Below are positions 34,101-42,000 of a DNA stretch of 64,000 bases, one piece after another (the first letter of the stretch is position 1; every line of letters begins with the position of its first letter). This DNA is from Halichondria panicea (Eukaryota > Porifera > Demospongiae > Suberitida > Halichondriidae). The notes beneath the pieces are model-generated. The model saw nothing but the letters and a program-made list of their open reading frames with translations. It searched no databases and had not been told where the DNA came from. The DNA lies in assembly GCF_963675165.1 (NCBI RefSeq), contig NC_087385.1, positions 1,984,501 through 2,048,500 on the forward strand. The letters run 5' to 3'. The position numbers were made by a program, and so were the translations under genes.

Positions 34101-35747
34101 GCTTGTGTCGAGTAGCTTCTTTGCAAAACTGACACAAGGGCAAAAGTACGGATTACCGTTACATTTCTCCGTATACTAGCCTAGTCGATAATTGATTGAT
34201 GATTATAATAGGTATAGGTTGATAATCGATGGCTTACGCTGCACATTCTAATTACAGCACAATACAACAATAATTGGTATTTAGTGAGTGTACTAGAGCG
34301 ATGTGTAAAAATTTCCTAAAAGTTGGTATAGTAGTTTAGCAAATTTGCTAAGAGAGTCTCTGTAAACTAGTACACAGGGCCGTAGCCACCAACTTTAGAG
34401 TGGTCAGGTTGTTATGAATTGGAACAAATAGGCGCGCTATGCGCGCCGAATTTTTTTAGGCCACACCCATTTCAGGTATCGTTGGTAACGCCCCTTCTCT
34501 ACTGACTACTACTGGCTATCTGCTGGACTAGATTCTGTTCAGCTTCAAAGCTTAGCCCTAACACAAATGTTACAGAACACAACATCTTGATTCTTATCAT
34601 GATGGAGAAACAGCGAAGTTGTAATGGCAAGACCACAGAACTGGTTTGGACTTTCCAAATGATCACTTGGGGAACAAAAAATGGTTAGCTGGATGGTGAG
34701 CTTGGTCTGGAAGGCTTGGAAGGGATTCTCTCTCGCCATAGCAATGATAGCATGTAGACTAATAGTCTTGATCACTTATAGTTCTAGCATGCTTGCATGT
34801 TTTGCACTGCAGAAGAAGTTCACTGCATTTTTTGTCAATTATGTGTTTACTGTAGTGACGACCATTGCCTATTCACCTCGAAAAAGTGGTCAGGTTGAAA
34901 CCTGACTAACCGGACTGGTGGCTACGGCCCTGGTACATGCATGCTCTTGACTAGCCTCGTCCCCAGGCCCATATTATGCAGTTGTCTCTAAAATAACGCT
35001 AGGTCACCAACTAGGCCTAGTAAAGATGTGTATAAGCGTCGTTGCTTATAATACTAAAGGTGCATGGGTAGCTACTCTGTACTTGATTGGGCATGAAACG
35101 AGATATGTACACACTATAAGCATAATTATCATTGCATAGGTAATTCTTTGCTCTATCATCTAGTATATAATAGATCGCTTGCCTTTTCCCCAGAGCCGGT
35201 CACATAATATATATATCGCATAGTGTGCTTATATAAATTTTGCGACTGGCCTGAATCCATTAATAATTATTGTATATAAATGCATGTATATGTCTCTCCA
35301 GATAAGCAAGAGTTAGTCTCCAAAGCCAGGACCTATACGCCTAAAGATGTGGGAGACTTCCTTATAAGCATTAAGCTAGAGGAGTACGTACAAGCGTTTA
35401 TTGAAGCTGATGTTGGAGGAGACGTCTTGTTGGATGCCGATTGCGAATTCCTGAATGCACTTGAAGTCAACTCTCTCCTTGATTGTGTTCGTATCATGAC
35501 TCTGTTTACACGGCGACTACAAAACACTGAGCCACGCCTCCCTGTCTCCGAAGTACTGAGGTTCTTAAGAGAAAATAAATTTGAGAAATATGTCGAACTT
35601 TTTAAGCAGAATGAGATCGATGGTGACATGCTAGTGGATACTGATCCAGGGCTTATAAAGAACATGTTGAAGGATATTGGAATAGTGGTGGTGGACAGAG
35701 TGAGTATTCTTAACAAGTTTAAAACTTTTGCTAGTAGTGAACAGTGA
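5215..35747 (+). CDS. RNF213-like: RNF213-like protein, C-terminal part with two SAM domains (5' partial)
   Basis: Exons: 5215-5458, 5602-5741, 9829-10119, 10275-10445, 10559-10608, 10807-10997, 19207-19455, 19710-19736, 19835-20036, 20171-20446, 23549-23726, 23907-24332, 24914-25017, 29311-29735, 31909-31977, 35302-35747. All join in phase and encode 1,162 residues plus stop. RNF213 is a giant AAA+ E3 ubiquitin ligase involved in lipid and antimicrobial responses. Residues about 80-850 follow the order of the human C-terminal domain as I remember it; EFQLKHLEEDLVRLFNAGKP matches a human stretch of the same pattern. The AAA+ core and RING must lie upstream of the window, if present. No RZ zinc finger is visible between exons 2 and 3, where it is expected. 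Exon 14 ends in an acidic tail. The last exon encodes two SAM folds (about 1025-1085 and 1092-1155: GLEEYV-like LEEYVQAF, FEKYVELFKQNEIDGD), not part of human RNF213. Introns reach 8.2 kb and are repeat-filled. Confidence 0.82.
5750..5840 (+). repeat. TG/TGCG microsatellite
   Basis: An uninterrupted TG run passes into TGCG-type repeats directly downstream of the donor of the second RNF213-like exon (donor at 5742). Translation gives an artificial Cys/Val/Ala frame that is not a gene. Confidence 0.9.
6608..6817. mobile_element. TA-flanked MITE, CCGTATAGCG family
   Basis: The element starts CCGTATAGCGAGTATATA and ends in the inverted AAGCTATATGCGG, with TA on both sides (6606-6607, 6818-6819). 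The termini match the element at 3021; the inner part is diverged. It lies in intron 2 of the RNF213-like gene. Confidence 0.75.
6895..7140. repeat. Degenerate minisatellite, unit about 18-22 bases
   Basis: About ten imperfect copies of the unit CTAGCTATCAGCACTGGT follow one another, with variants such as AGCACTACTGGT and local TATATA expansions. It is intronic in the RNF213-like gene and has no coding potential. The units vary in length and have no unique spacers, so it is not a CRISPR array. Confidence 0.85.
7967..8351. mobile_element. Foldback MITE with GGCGGATCTAG ends
   Basis: The left end GTGGCGGATCTAG pairs with the right end CTAGATCCGCCCCTG. Subterminal AGGAGGGT/GGGTGCTTGAGCACCCTC motifs recur near 28140, where GTGCGGATTTAGCAGG marks a diverged relative. 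No clear target duplication was found. Confidence 0.5.
8398..8735 (+). repeat. Interspersed repeat, family C
   Basis: The repeat starts with GAGGCGTATAGCCGCACGAGG, then a TG-rich tract, GCTCAACGGTTGC and a 3' part with GCACTAAAGCGCTAGCTG. Further copies lie at 12357-12690 (minus), 16120-16375, 20830-21165 (partly minus) and 38938-39110. It is intronic here and non-coding. Confidence 0.7.
10998..11920. other. Intronic stretch with no recognised feature
   Basis: This is the beginning of the 8.2 kb intron 6 of the RNF213-like gene. Apart from short AT-rich frames nothing is supported: no splice-flanked coding block, no clear inverted-repeat element. Confidence 0.5.
11921..12356. mobile_element. 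TA-flanked MITE with GCTCTTTTTAA ends
   Basis: The left end CGGTATAAGCTCTTTTTAA pairs with the right TTAAAAAGAGCTTATACAG followed by TCCGG, with TA on both sides (11919-11920, 12357-12358). The 436-base interior has an open minus-strand frame of 122 codons that I do not recognise and treat as chance. Confidence 0.7.
12357..12690 (-). repeat. Interspersed repeat, family C (minus copy)
   Basis: This is the reverse-oriented match to 8398-8735, from the AGCTCTTTTCTGACTCTTG end to the GCGGCTACGCCTC end. It directly follows the MITE at 11921, so that MITE may have inserted at its border. Confidence 0.65.
13096..13131. repeat. CAGA microsatellite
   Basis: A run of about eight CAGA tetranucleotides lies in intron 6 of the RNF213-like gene. 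Frames through it on either strand are artefacts. Confidence 0.95.
13556..13970 (-). pseudogene. LINE reverse transcriptase C-terminal fragment
   Basis: Read on the minus strand, an open stretch of about 135 codons has the typical tail of CR1/L2/Rex-type non-LTR reverse transcriptases: a basic region with KICTKLWN, then LPSLSTRRLYLKLSYLYQVI, FPDPPLERR, and NAYANSFFPKAISVWNELP. Only this end remains. The fingers, palm and endonuclease are absent, and a stop closes the frame at about 13970. This matches the usual 5' truncation of LINE copies. It lies in an intron of the RNF213-like gene in the opposite orientation and has no function I can infer. Confidence 0.8.
14216..14818. mobile_element. 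hAT-like element with about 60-base terminal inverted repeats
   Basis: The left end TAGTCTCGCG and the right end CGCGAGACTAG open inverted repeats of about 60 bases, sharing GGGGGAAGGACGTCTGGT and CCGCCGCTTTTCCATGA. Flanks carry GCGTGACA (14208-14215) and GCGCGACA (14819-14826), a 7/8 match that fits an 8-base target duplication. The interior is AT-rich with no transposase frame, so this is a non-autonomous copy. Confidence 0.75.
15207..15739. mobile_element. hAT-like foldback with CAGAGGAGG ends
   Basis: The left end CAGAGGAGGTACGACACGG pairs with the right CGCGTGTCGTACCTCCTCTGG. The flanks are an exact 8-base duplication, TGAGTGAT, at 15199-15206 and 15740-15747. It is the first of three complete members of a family (see 28857 and 38093). 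No transposase frame is visible. Confidence 0.8.
15767..16106. mobile_element. TA-flanked MITE with AAATAAGGCGCC ends
   Basis: The left end CCATACTTCTTCTAAATAAG and the right CTTATTTAGAAGAAGTACGG are inverted copies, with TA on both sides (15765-15766, 16107-16108). GGCGCC follows inside each end. Only 27 bases separate it from the hAT-like element at 15207-15739. Confidence 0.8.
16120..16375 (+). repeat. Interspersed repeat, family C with TG run
   Basis: This copy of the family at 8398 starts at GAGGCGTAGCCGCAC and carries a TG microsatellite at about 16161-16200. It ends near CTAGTTTGAC and is truncated compared with the copy at 8398. Confidence 0.65.
16677..18839 (-). mobile_element. Helitron-like repeat complex (minus), with a nested insertion
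   Basis: At least two copies lie head to tail on the minus strand. Read in their own direction they end in the hairpin GCACTTTAGTGC or a one-base variant, then TCTAG, and T follows CTAG (3' ends at 16677 and 17254). The outer 5' end at about 18839 carries the shared start motif (ACCTGAGG here, ACCCGAGG elsewhere). A separate 858-base element at 17475-18332 interrupts the second copy. A terminal hairpin before CTAG, insertion before T and tandem arrangement are known Helitron traits. No Rep/helicase frame exists, so these would be non-autonomous; the class call is tentative. Confidence 0.55.
17475..18332. mobile_element. Element with 34-base terminal inverted repeats and 9-base duplication
   Basis: The left end ATAGATACACGAAAGAAAGG and its inverted copy at the right end (CCTTTCTTTCGTGTATCTAT) extend to about 34 bases including GGCAACGCCC. 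Immediate flanks are GGTCACAGC on both sides, a 9-base duplication. The interior frame at 17714-17992 is unrecognised. A shorter relative with the same ATAGAT terminus lies at 26057-26570. Confidence 0.8.
18840..19206. other. Intron end before exon 7 of the RNF213-like gene
   Basis: Positions 18850-18900 share the segment GGCGAGAGGCATTAGCA with repeats near 22765 and 42730. The rest is unremarkable up to the pyrimidine tract and acceptor TTTTTCAG at 19206. Confidence 0.45.
19710..19736 (+). CDS. RNF213-like: 27-base microexon of the RNF213-like gene
   Basis: The block is flanked by acceptor TATTTACAG and donor GTGAGG and enters and leaves in phase 1. It adds nine residues (about VTHKGHHTQ) between LLHFLTG and DAGEQGNDWL. 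The flanking exons (ending 19455, starting 19835) are themselves phase-compatible, so it can be included or skipped without a frameshift. Its reality rests on strong splice sites and phase agreement; transcript data would settle it. Confidence 0.6.
20830..21165 (-). repeat. Interspersed repeat, family C (minus, rearranged)
   Basis: AGCTCTTTTTTGACTCTTGA to AATCAAAATCC matches the family of 8398 in reverse. It is followed by an inverted partial copy (GACTGCTCAACGGTT to CTATATAGGCTTCTAG). The minus-strand ORF at 21107-21532 runs through the repeat and is not a gene. Confidence 0.55.
21545..21665. repeat. Long palindrome (foldback hairpin)
   Basis: Two arms of about 35 bases (CATTATGTCATCCAGTGCAA and its complement) surround a six-base centre at about 21600 and could form a near-perfect hairpin. 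GTTATTG/CAATAAC lies at the outer ends. A degenerate half copy occurs at 4320-4385. It is intronic in the RNF213-like gene. Confidence 0.75.
21765..21985 (-). repeat. Interspersed repeat, family B (minus copy)
   Basis: This is the reverse-oriented match to 2345-2575, ending in GCCCACTCACTGGGCAAC. It lies close to the palindrome at 21545. Confidence 0.55.
22805..23096 (-). repeat. Helitron-like repeat fragment (minus)
   Basis: A 3'-truncated copy of the family at 16677/25777. Its 5' end is at the GGCCTCGGGTAA motif (right side), and it keeps the ACAACTTGTTG/GGAGGCTATCCAT segment. The CTAG hairpin end is missing. Confidence 0.6.
24360..24520 (+). repeat. Interspersed repeat, family A fragment
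   Basis: This stretch matches the right end of the copy at 32233-32809, including GTGTGTATAAAAGCTAGCTA and CACCTCCACCGAGGCATCAG. It lies directly downstream of exon 12 of the RNF213-like gene. Further family A pieces in different order follow to about 24680. Confidence 0.55.
25457..25587. repeat. Foldback repeat with AGACACTGTTTTG ends
   Basis: AGACACTGTTTTGGAGGTGTC on the left pairs with GGACACCGACAAAACAGTGT on the right. The centre contains the short palindromic CCCGAGCGTAGCGAGGGT. It is intronic and non-coding, and no target duplication was recognised. Confidence 0.55.
25777..27953 (+). mobile_element. Tandem array of Helitron-like repeats
   Basis: Three copies lie head to tail. Copy 1 runs from about 25777 to 26941 with an inserted element at 26057-26570. 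Copy 2 (about 26942-27521) joins it directly at TGCTCTAG then TTACCCGAGG. Copy 3 is 5'-shortened and ends at 27952, where CTAG is followed by T. Each ends in the hairpin GCACTTTAGTGC plus TCTAG. Shared inner landmarks are CACCTGGATGCCA, TTTACAGCATGGATAGCC and GGTCACTAAAGTAGAAAGCT. No protein is encoded. Fragments also occur at 302, 22805, 29906, 43945 and 51141. Confidence 0.6.
26057..26570. mobile_element. ATAGAT-ended element nested in the Helitron-like array
   Basis: The 32-base inverted repeats begin ATAGATTGAAGAGTTAGAGG on the left and end CCTCTAACTCTTCAATCTAT on the right. Flanks are GCTTGAACC and GCTTGAACA, an 8-of-9 match fitting a 9-base duplication. Same terminal hexamer and host repeat as the element at 17475. 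There is no coding frame. Confidence 0.75.
28000..28848. other. Intronic stretch with a possible MITE
   Basis: GTGCGGATTTAGCAGGTAGC near 28118 and a roughly inverse ACCAGATCTGCCACTG near 28490 suggest a diverged relative of the element at 7967. Otherwise nothing recognisable is present. Confidence 0.35.
28857..28997. mobile_element. hAT-like foldback with CAGAGGAGG ends
   Basis: CAGAGGAGGTCCGACATGCA pairs with TGTCGGACCTCCTCTGG; the inverted arms continue through ACTACAAGTTCAGTG and cover much of the 141 bases. The exact 8-base duplication TCTGCCTC lies at 28849-28856 and 28998-29005. It is the same family as 15207 and 38093. Confidence 0.85.
29040..29252. mobile_element. Foldback MITE with CAAGGGCGTA ends
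   Basis: CAAGGGCGTACAAAAGAAGA pairs with TCTTCTTTTATACGCCCTTG at the other end, followed inside by GAGGGC/GCCCTC. The element lies about 60 bases before exon 14 of the RNF213-like gene. The ORF starting at 29150 borrows its N-terminus from this element; the exon proper begins at 29311. Confidence 0.7.
29906..30235 (+). repeat. Helitron-like repeat fragment
   Basis: It begins TTACCCGAGGCCATG and keeps the CACCTGGATGCCA, TTTACAGCATGGATAGC and GCGGCCTTTATTC segments. It is truncated after AACAATGGAACAGGG, so the hairpin end is missing. Confidence 0.6.
30649..31106. mobile_element. Foldback element with long diverged arms
   Basis: GGTGAGCCTTTTGTTTCAAA on the left and its inverted relative ending ACAAAAGGCTCACC on the right open arms of over 100 bases that are clearly related but diverged. 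An AGAGGAGGTACGACAGACAG motif at 30841 recalls the CAGAGGAGG family and may mark a nested half element. Confidence 0.6.
31411..31733. mobile_element. Foldback element with CATACATCAGGAGTGTATG ends
   Basis: GGAGTGTATGAAGAGGAGTA on the left is the inverse of TACTCCTCTTCATACACTCC on the right. A TTA trinucleotide run lies inside (about 31497-31520). Non-coding. Confidence 0.65.
32233..32809 (+). repeat. Interspersed repeat, family A (full copy)
   Basis: The copy runs from ATGCCTCGGTGCGCATGCGC to CACCTGCAGTGCTTTCAT. It contains a TG microsatellite (about 32270-32330) and matches 1725-2240 in reverse. Both ends carry the CCTCGGTG / CACCGAGG motif. No protein is encoded. Confidence 0.65.
33346..34150 (-). 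pseudogene. Transposase remnant with psq-type helix-turn-helix
   Basis: On the minus strand three blocks can be read. About 34150-34071 encodes a Cys/His-rich piece (CQFCKEATRHKHTHIKSH) ending at a GTAAGT donor. About 33925-33678 encodes KRKQWTDEQMLAAIKSV followed by GNKAADLYSVPRS, the pattern of psq/CENP-B-type helix-turn-helix domains of pogo/Tigger transposases. About 33625-33346 encodes a Lys/Glu-rich coiled coil (KKAEERQKKAEERQ) with a frameshift near its start. The DDE catalytic domain expected between the last two blocks is absent. Phases between blocks do not agree cleanly, so this is a decayed or internally deleted transposon, not a working gene. The family call rests on pattern only. 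Confidence 0.5.
34375..34932. mobile_element. CAGGG-ended element with 5-base duplication
   Basis: CAGGGCCGTAGCCACCA pairs with TGGTGGCTACGGCCCTG. The flanks are GTACA on both sides (34370-34374 and 34933-34937). A second motif, AGTGGTCAGGTTG, occurs in the same orientation near both ends. Non-autonomous. Five-base duplications with CAGGG ends also fit the elements at 44065 and 54106. Confidence 0.8.
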
Positions 35748-36067
35748 ACTACATGACTTGTATAAGTAAATTGTTGTAGCTATTCTGATTGTTTTATAAT
35801 TATTGTGCTTTAAAGTTATCACATGCTACTTAATTTAGTAACCTTATTCTTGTAATTGTTGGTCACATGACACTTATAGTTGTTGAAACAGATTGTATAA
35901 AGAGCTTTTTGCCCTAGTTACACACTTGTTAATTATTATTGTTCAATTTATTGCTAAATAAGTAGTTACCAACAAAATTGTACATGTACATTTAATGAGG
36001 AAAACAAGGACAATCATGAGTTCATTAATTTTATGATGTGTTAATTGAAGCGATTCTATTTGTACTT

Positions 36068-39000
36068 TTATTTCGTACGTTGCACCTCCTTCCAGGGGTA
36101 AGGAAAAGCTTCTCCATTGTCCTTCCTTCTCCAGAGTTTCTTCTTCTCCTTGCTCCGCACATTCTCACACCACACATCAGATGCATGCCCACCTCTCCAT
36201 TCCCGTACAAACTGGGCATAGGGACAAAACAAACATTGTGTATTCTTAAAATAGTTGATATACATGCGCATATATGTAAGCAGGCATCAGATACAGCTAG
36301 TCATGCAGGCATAGCAATAACTTTTTACAGTTGTTTAGTGAGCAAAAACCTTAGGAATGTCACAAAAATGATGAGTGAGACACGTGTCCAACCCACAATA
36401 TTCACATATCCGTGTAAGTACCGTATTTACTTGAATAAACACCGAATAAACACCCATCTCGTTTAAACGCCCAGGGTAAAAGCTCTGTCTTTGGCAATAA
36501 ACACCCATCTTAAATAATTGCCCATGTATGGGGCGTGGCACTGTGGGTTGAGCTGAAATAGCACATGGAACCCAGTTGCAAGCATGGCAGCATAGAATAA
36601 TAATACTTTTTATGGATGCATAGAGAGAGATACCGACACAGAGAGAGAGAGATACCGACAAGATTTAAATTTAAGCTGAGACAGCAGCCCAAGAAGAGCA
36701 CATTAACTGCTGCTGTGCAAGAGTTTTGAGTAGACATAACAATAAACGCCCTCCTCGTTTAAACACCCCCTCTAAGACTTCGATCTGAAATAAACGCCCG
36801 GGCGTTTAATCGAGTAAATACGGTACATGCACTAGAGTAGCTAAGTAAAAGTATCCTTTCCCATGTGTAAACACGACAACGTCACTGTACCTGAGGGTCC
36901 CATAGTTCGCTGGCCACACCCAGATCCTTGCAGCACCTCATGAGAGCATTTGACTTGGCTGACTCACACGCCTTCCCATAACTGAGGTTGTTCTTACTGT
37001 AGAAGGTGTGCTCACCCACAGCTTGTGCAGTGAACCGTCCTAGACAGTAGAGGGCGTACTCTCTGGTTATCAGCTGACCACCATCATTCTCTCCCTGCAG
37101 GGGGAAAGGTCGTATGTGACAATACATTTGTACAATAAACCAGGGATTACAGTAACAGTAAAAAGCAAGGCTTAATCAACAACCACGTACGTTAGTCACG
37201 ATTTAAACTGCGGCGAAACATGCTATGCAAACAGTGTTGGCCTCGAATTCACCTCAACCTTGCTTCAACCTGCTGGGTCAACACTTTTATCTCACTCTAG
37301 CATTCTTGAACATTATTTTATCTTTCTACAATTAGTATTACATCTCTTGCTACCGGAATCGTAGTAGCTAAAACCTATCATTGTTATACCTGCTACATTA
37401 CAGGAGTTAATTCACATTCTTCCGTTGATATATGACCAACCTCCTTTGATCACAACAGGATTCTCAGGGTGTCATACGGGGGGAGGGGGATATCCCTCTC
37501 TGGCTCCAATTCCCCCCCCCCTAAAATTTGCATTCAGGTACTAGTTGTATGACTGAGTGTTCATAGCCACATAATTATAGTCTTGCCGGCTCTCATTGTA
37601 GCATGGGAGGGAGAGAACCGTCTGGTTATACTCTGGGCATATTTTTCTCGGACCCTATATACGTATACTTTTCTCGGACGGAATGTTGGTAGAACATATT
37701 CATTGGAGCCTTACCCACAATTAAGAATCTAAGATAGATTTCAAGAATACAACAGTTACATGTAGGCCTGTGCCAAATATTCTGAATACCGTATAGCGCG
37801 AAATTTTCGAGGGGCTTAATTTTCGCGAATTTCGTGGGTAGCAATCTTACACAAAAATTAAGTCCACGAAAATTGTTCTTTAATTAGAATTACCTGCTAT
37901 AACGTGCAAAGATTTAAAGGCGTGGCTTCCTACGCAGTCATTCCGCGAACATTGTGCAACGAAAATGCTTTTAGAGGCCAATCCACGAAATATAAGTGCC
38001 TCGAAAATTTCACGCTATACGGTAACAGTCTTTTTACAATTTGAAGAATATAGGCACTGTGAAAATAGTTTAACAATTTCATGGAGTTGCACCGGAGGAG
38101 GGCGGACACGATTAACCTTAACTAATAATTAGCTAATTAACGATTCGTCTTTTTTTTCTTTATAACCGCTACATATTGGACACAAGATTAAGAGCTAGAG
38201 CAGTGTATATCGTAGAAGTTCTCCCACTGGAGATACTCCTACGGCCAAGTTGTCAGGACCTGAAGGTAATAGGACCCCTATAAGAAGCACCTTAAGTACT
38301 CCTATCTCCAAGATCCCTGTGAGAAGCATCCCAGGCACTCTGATCTTGTCTCTGTGAAAAACACTCCTGATCTATGAGGAGCACCCCAGGCACTCCTGTC
38401 TCCAAGATCCAATTGCCTGTTACTCATACTACAGTACTGTTCAATATGAAGAGGTTATACAGAAAGAAAAGACGAATCGTTCAAAGAATTTCATTAAAAG
38501 ATCGTAATAATTAGCTAATTATTAGCTAAGGTTAATCGTGTCCTCCCTCCTCTGGAGTTGCACATGCGCAGTAGCTCAGAACACGCCCACATTATACATG
38601 GCTAATTGTTAGTCCAATCAATGTTGAAACCACATTTTGTGTGCTAAGTTTATTTCGCTGCAGAAATTAAAAAGTAATGACTTAATCCCATTTGTTGGTG
38701 CTATAATTTATAGTTTGCTGTGTATGTTGAATGATTTGAGTGTGCCATCAATTTGAATAACAGGCTGATGAAGTTGAATAATAGGCGTATCCAGTGTGAA
38801 TAAGGCACAGGTATAACAACCGTCCGCATTAAAAACCGTATACCTTGCCGCTTTTTACAACTTTTGGCGTCAGATTAATTTTCACTGCACATCAAAACAT
38901 TCACTCAAAATGTTAGATAGTGTAAAGCCATAAATTATTATGTCTTGAGGCGTAGCCGCACGAGGGATACAGTAAAGCTGACTGTGTGTGTCTGTTCCAA

Positions 39001-42000
39001 CTGTAACTGCTCAACGGTTGCAATGCGACGAAAACTATAGGCTGTTGCAGTCTCTTTAGAATCTTTCATAGCATCATTTGTTCGCACAAACTTTGTTGGA
39101 TTCTTCTTGCTAGCCTCCTTCACAGCCTCTCCTTTTTCTGTTCTTTGTCACACGGTCAATAAGATAAAATACGGTAAGAATTGGAGGAACAAAGAAAGAA
39201 AGAACGAACCGTCTAAGAAAAAGGAGAGCCTGTCTCGCTAAGTCGCGTGACGGTGGCACAGTGGTGGCACAGTGAAAATGAGCGTGGGCTTTCAGTAGAT
39301 GGGCGGAGCCTGACAGATAACAAAGCCACAGGATGCCTACGCATTGTAGACTTCATATGCAAGTCTGGAGATAATTATTATCATAGACGATGGCTTTAAT
39401 ACCTAGCATAGTGAAGTCTGAAGACTAAAGGTCTATCTTTGAGCCTATCCTCAAGCCTCAAATTGAGGCTTGAGTTAGTTGAGCAGTCTAGTCTAGAAAC
39501 AGTGTAAAATGACATGACAATGTTGCAAGGTTGTGATCTCATGAGTACTGACAGAGTGACTAAACTATACTAATTTGTGTGCATGAGACAGTTTTCACAG
39601 GGGCACGAGCACCAATGTCGAATTTTTCCTTAGTTTAATACATGTAATAGATTGAAGATCGATAGGGTCCTGTCAATTCCATAGTCGTGTAATCCTATTG
39701 TAGTAGTATTAGAGGTTCTGCTCCTTTTGGAAACTTTCTGGCAGTAGAACCAGCTCTATAGTGGATACGGAAATAATACCTGCAGATAAGCACTCAGGTC
39801 TACATTGTCTGCTGTAATTTGAAACACTCGACTGGGTCGAACGTGACGTCTTGAGAGTGGGAGCACATTGAGTTTGATAAGGCGAGTCTTGTAGTCTGTA
39901 GTTCTGCTGTAGTTCTACTGTAATTATCCGAGGATAAAATTGGTTGCCCTTGCCCTTCTAGTTTGGATAGTGTGATTGTTCCAGGGCAATCTTCTTCTTC
40001 TTATTATTATGACTTGGACTAAAACATTCCTTCTGATGACACGAAGGGATCTGTCAATTTTGGCATGTCAGAAGTATTGCTGTGAGTTGTCCAGGATCTG
40101 GGATAGGTTCCTTCTTTGCCCAGGTCCTTTTGACAAGTGCTATTATCAGATACAGTAGTACTCTAGCCTTTCATGCTTCATCTTGTAGAGCTAACTTCTA
40201 CATACTGTGTTCTGTAGCTTCACACACTCTTTGCCTCTAGTTCCTGGTAAATACGCTCTAAGTACTGTGTCACAGTGTGTGGGAGGACAGATATTGCGGT
40301 TTACTCTTGCCCACGCTCAATAAAATTTGGCCATGTCAGTAGCAGATCACAAGACTTAGCGGGGCAGGCCTTCCTTTTTCTTAGTGGCTTCCTTTTTTCT
40401 TTCTTTGCTCCCTCCAATTATTCCCGTACGGTGTTAATAAATTATTGTGACAAACAACAGAAACAAAATTATAACTGAAAAAGGAAGGCCTGCGAAGGAG
40501 GCTATCTTCTTGCAACCATACAGACTAGACTATTACTATTGTTGAGATTGACTGCCAATAAACATTTTTATTTCATATAGACCTAGTAAATTCACAATAA
40601 GGGAATAGTACCAGCAAACTATACAAAAACAGCAACTCAAAAACCAACAACAAAAAGGTAATGGATGGACAACTATTTATAGAGTCAGGTCCCAGGGGGG
40701 TGATCGAGAATGATTCTAGAATGATCCAGAAACAAGGGTGCATGATCAATGTGAGAATAAACAACCACAAAGAAAAACTGTGAATTACACAACAGCGTAA
40801 ATGTATGGTATGACACATGATAAATAGTACATCAGGATAAAACAGGATAGAACAGGATAAACCATGAACAATCACGCCAGTACACATGCCAACAAACTTT
40901 CTATTATAACTTATGAGTTAGCCTTGCACTAAAGCGCTAGTTTTAGCTACAAGAGTCAGGAGAGCTGCTAAAGAAGTTAGCTATTTTAGTAGCCATTATT
41001 GAACTTGCGAGACACACCCCTTATTCCTGTATGTAATGCGCATGCGCGCTCAATACCACGTGTAAGAGAATCCATTTTGAAACCCAGATCCTGGCAGAAT
41101 CCTTTGTTGAGGTCCTGGTATATATATAAGCCACAAACCAACCTTTTCTTTTTAGACTGCTTGTTATAGATACTACTTTCTGTGATTATCTCACAGACTA
41201 CTGACTATGCCTTTGACAAAGGTTTGCTCCCACTGTTTGGCTACAGGCCATTTAAGACAATCAGTATGCACTATTAACTGTGGACACCCCTTTCTTAACC
41301 CTTTAACCGTCGGATTCTTAATTAACAGTGAAGTGAAATGTCTGTAAATTCTCTATCGGGTTTCCAGAGCAATAAAATGCCACGGTTATTACGCTTACCT
41401 GTTTTTATCATTTTAAATGCTCGGCCAGCGGTGAGATAAAATCCAAAAATTTTTTTTTATGGATTAGCCTATCATATGGTATAAAGGCTTGACTAAGCTT
41501 GATTTTCACATCATATGAATGTAACAGTGCTAAGATATATCAATTTGAAGTACAATACGTACATATATTTCCCACCTACTACACTTTTGCCATGTAGTCT
41601 AGTGGGGTTTAACTGTCATAAATTGGCACCTCAGGGCTACAAGGGAAAATATGGCTCATAAATTGGCACCTCAAGCATATGCAGTAAAAATTAATTAATG
41701 GTGTTTTCGGCTAAGGTATGGAACTTTGGCACAACATTCCTGAATAGTTTAGCTAACATATGCATGGTTACGTATAGCTTACATAAGTACACGTACTGAT
41801 TAATACTCAATTATAGGATATTTTAGGTCCCTTTTCGCTTAGCGATGGAACTCAAGCAAATTTGTCGGCTAAGGTGTAATTGTTTTTGCACATTAATTGT
41901 TAATAAATTTTCTATCTTTTGATACAAAAAATTTGTCCAGAAATACTTTAGTTCCGGAGATATTTCATGTTACACATATATTTTACGATCACCCCCATTT

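Noticed and set aside
35333..35716. 127-codon minus ORF
   Set aside because: Antisense shadow of the SAM exon of the RNF213-like gene, whose plus frame matches a known fold.
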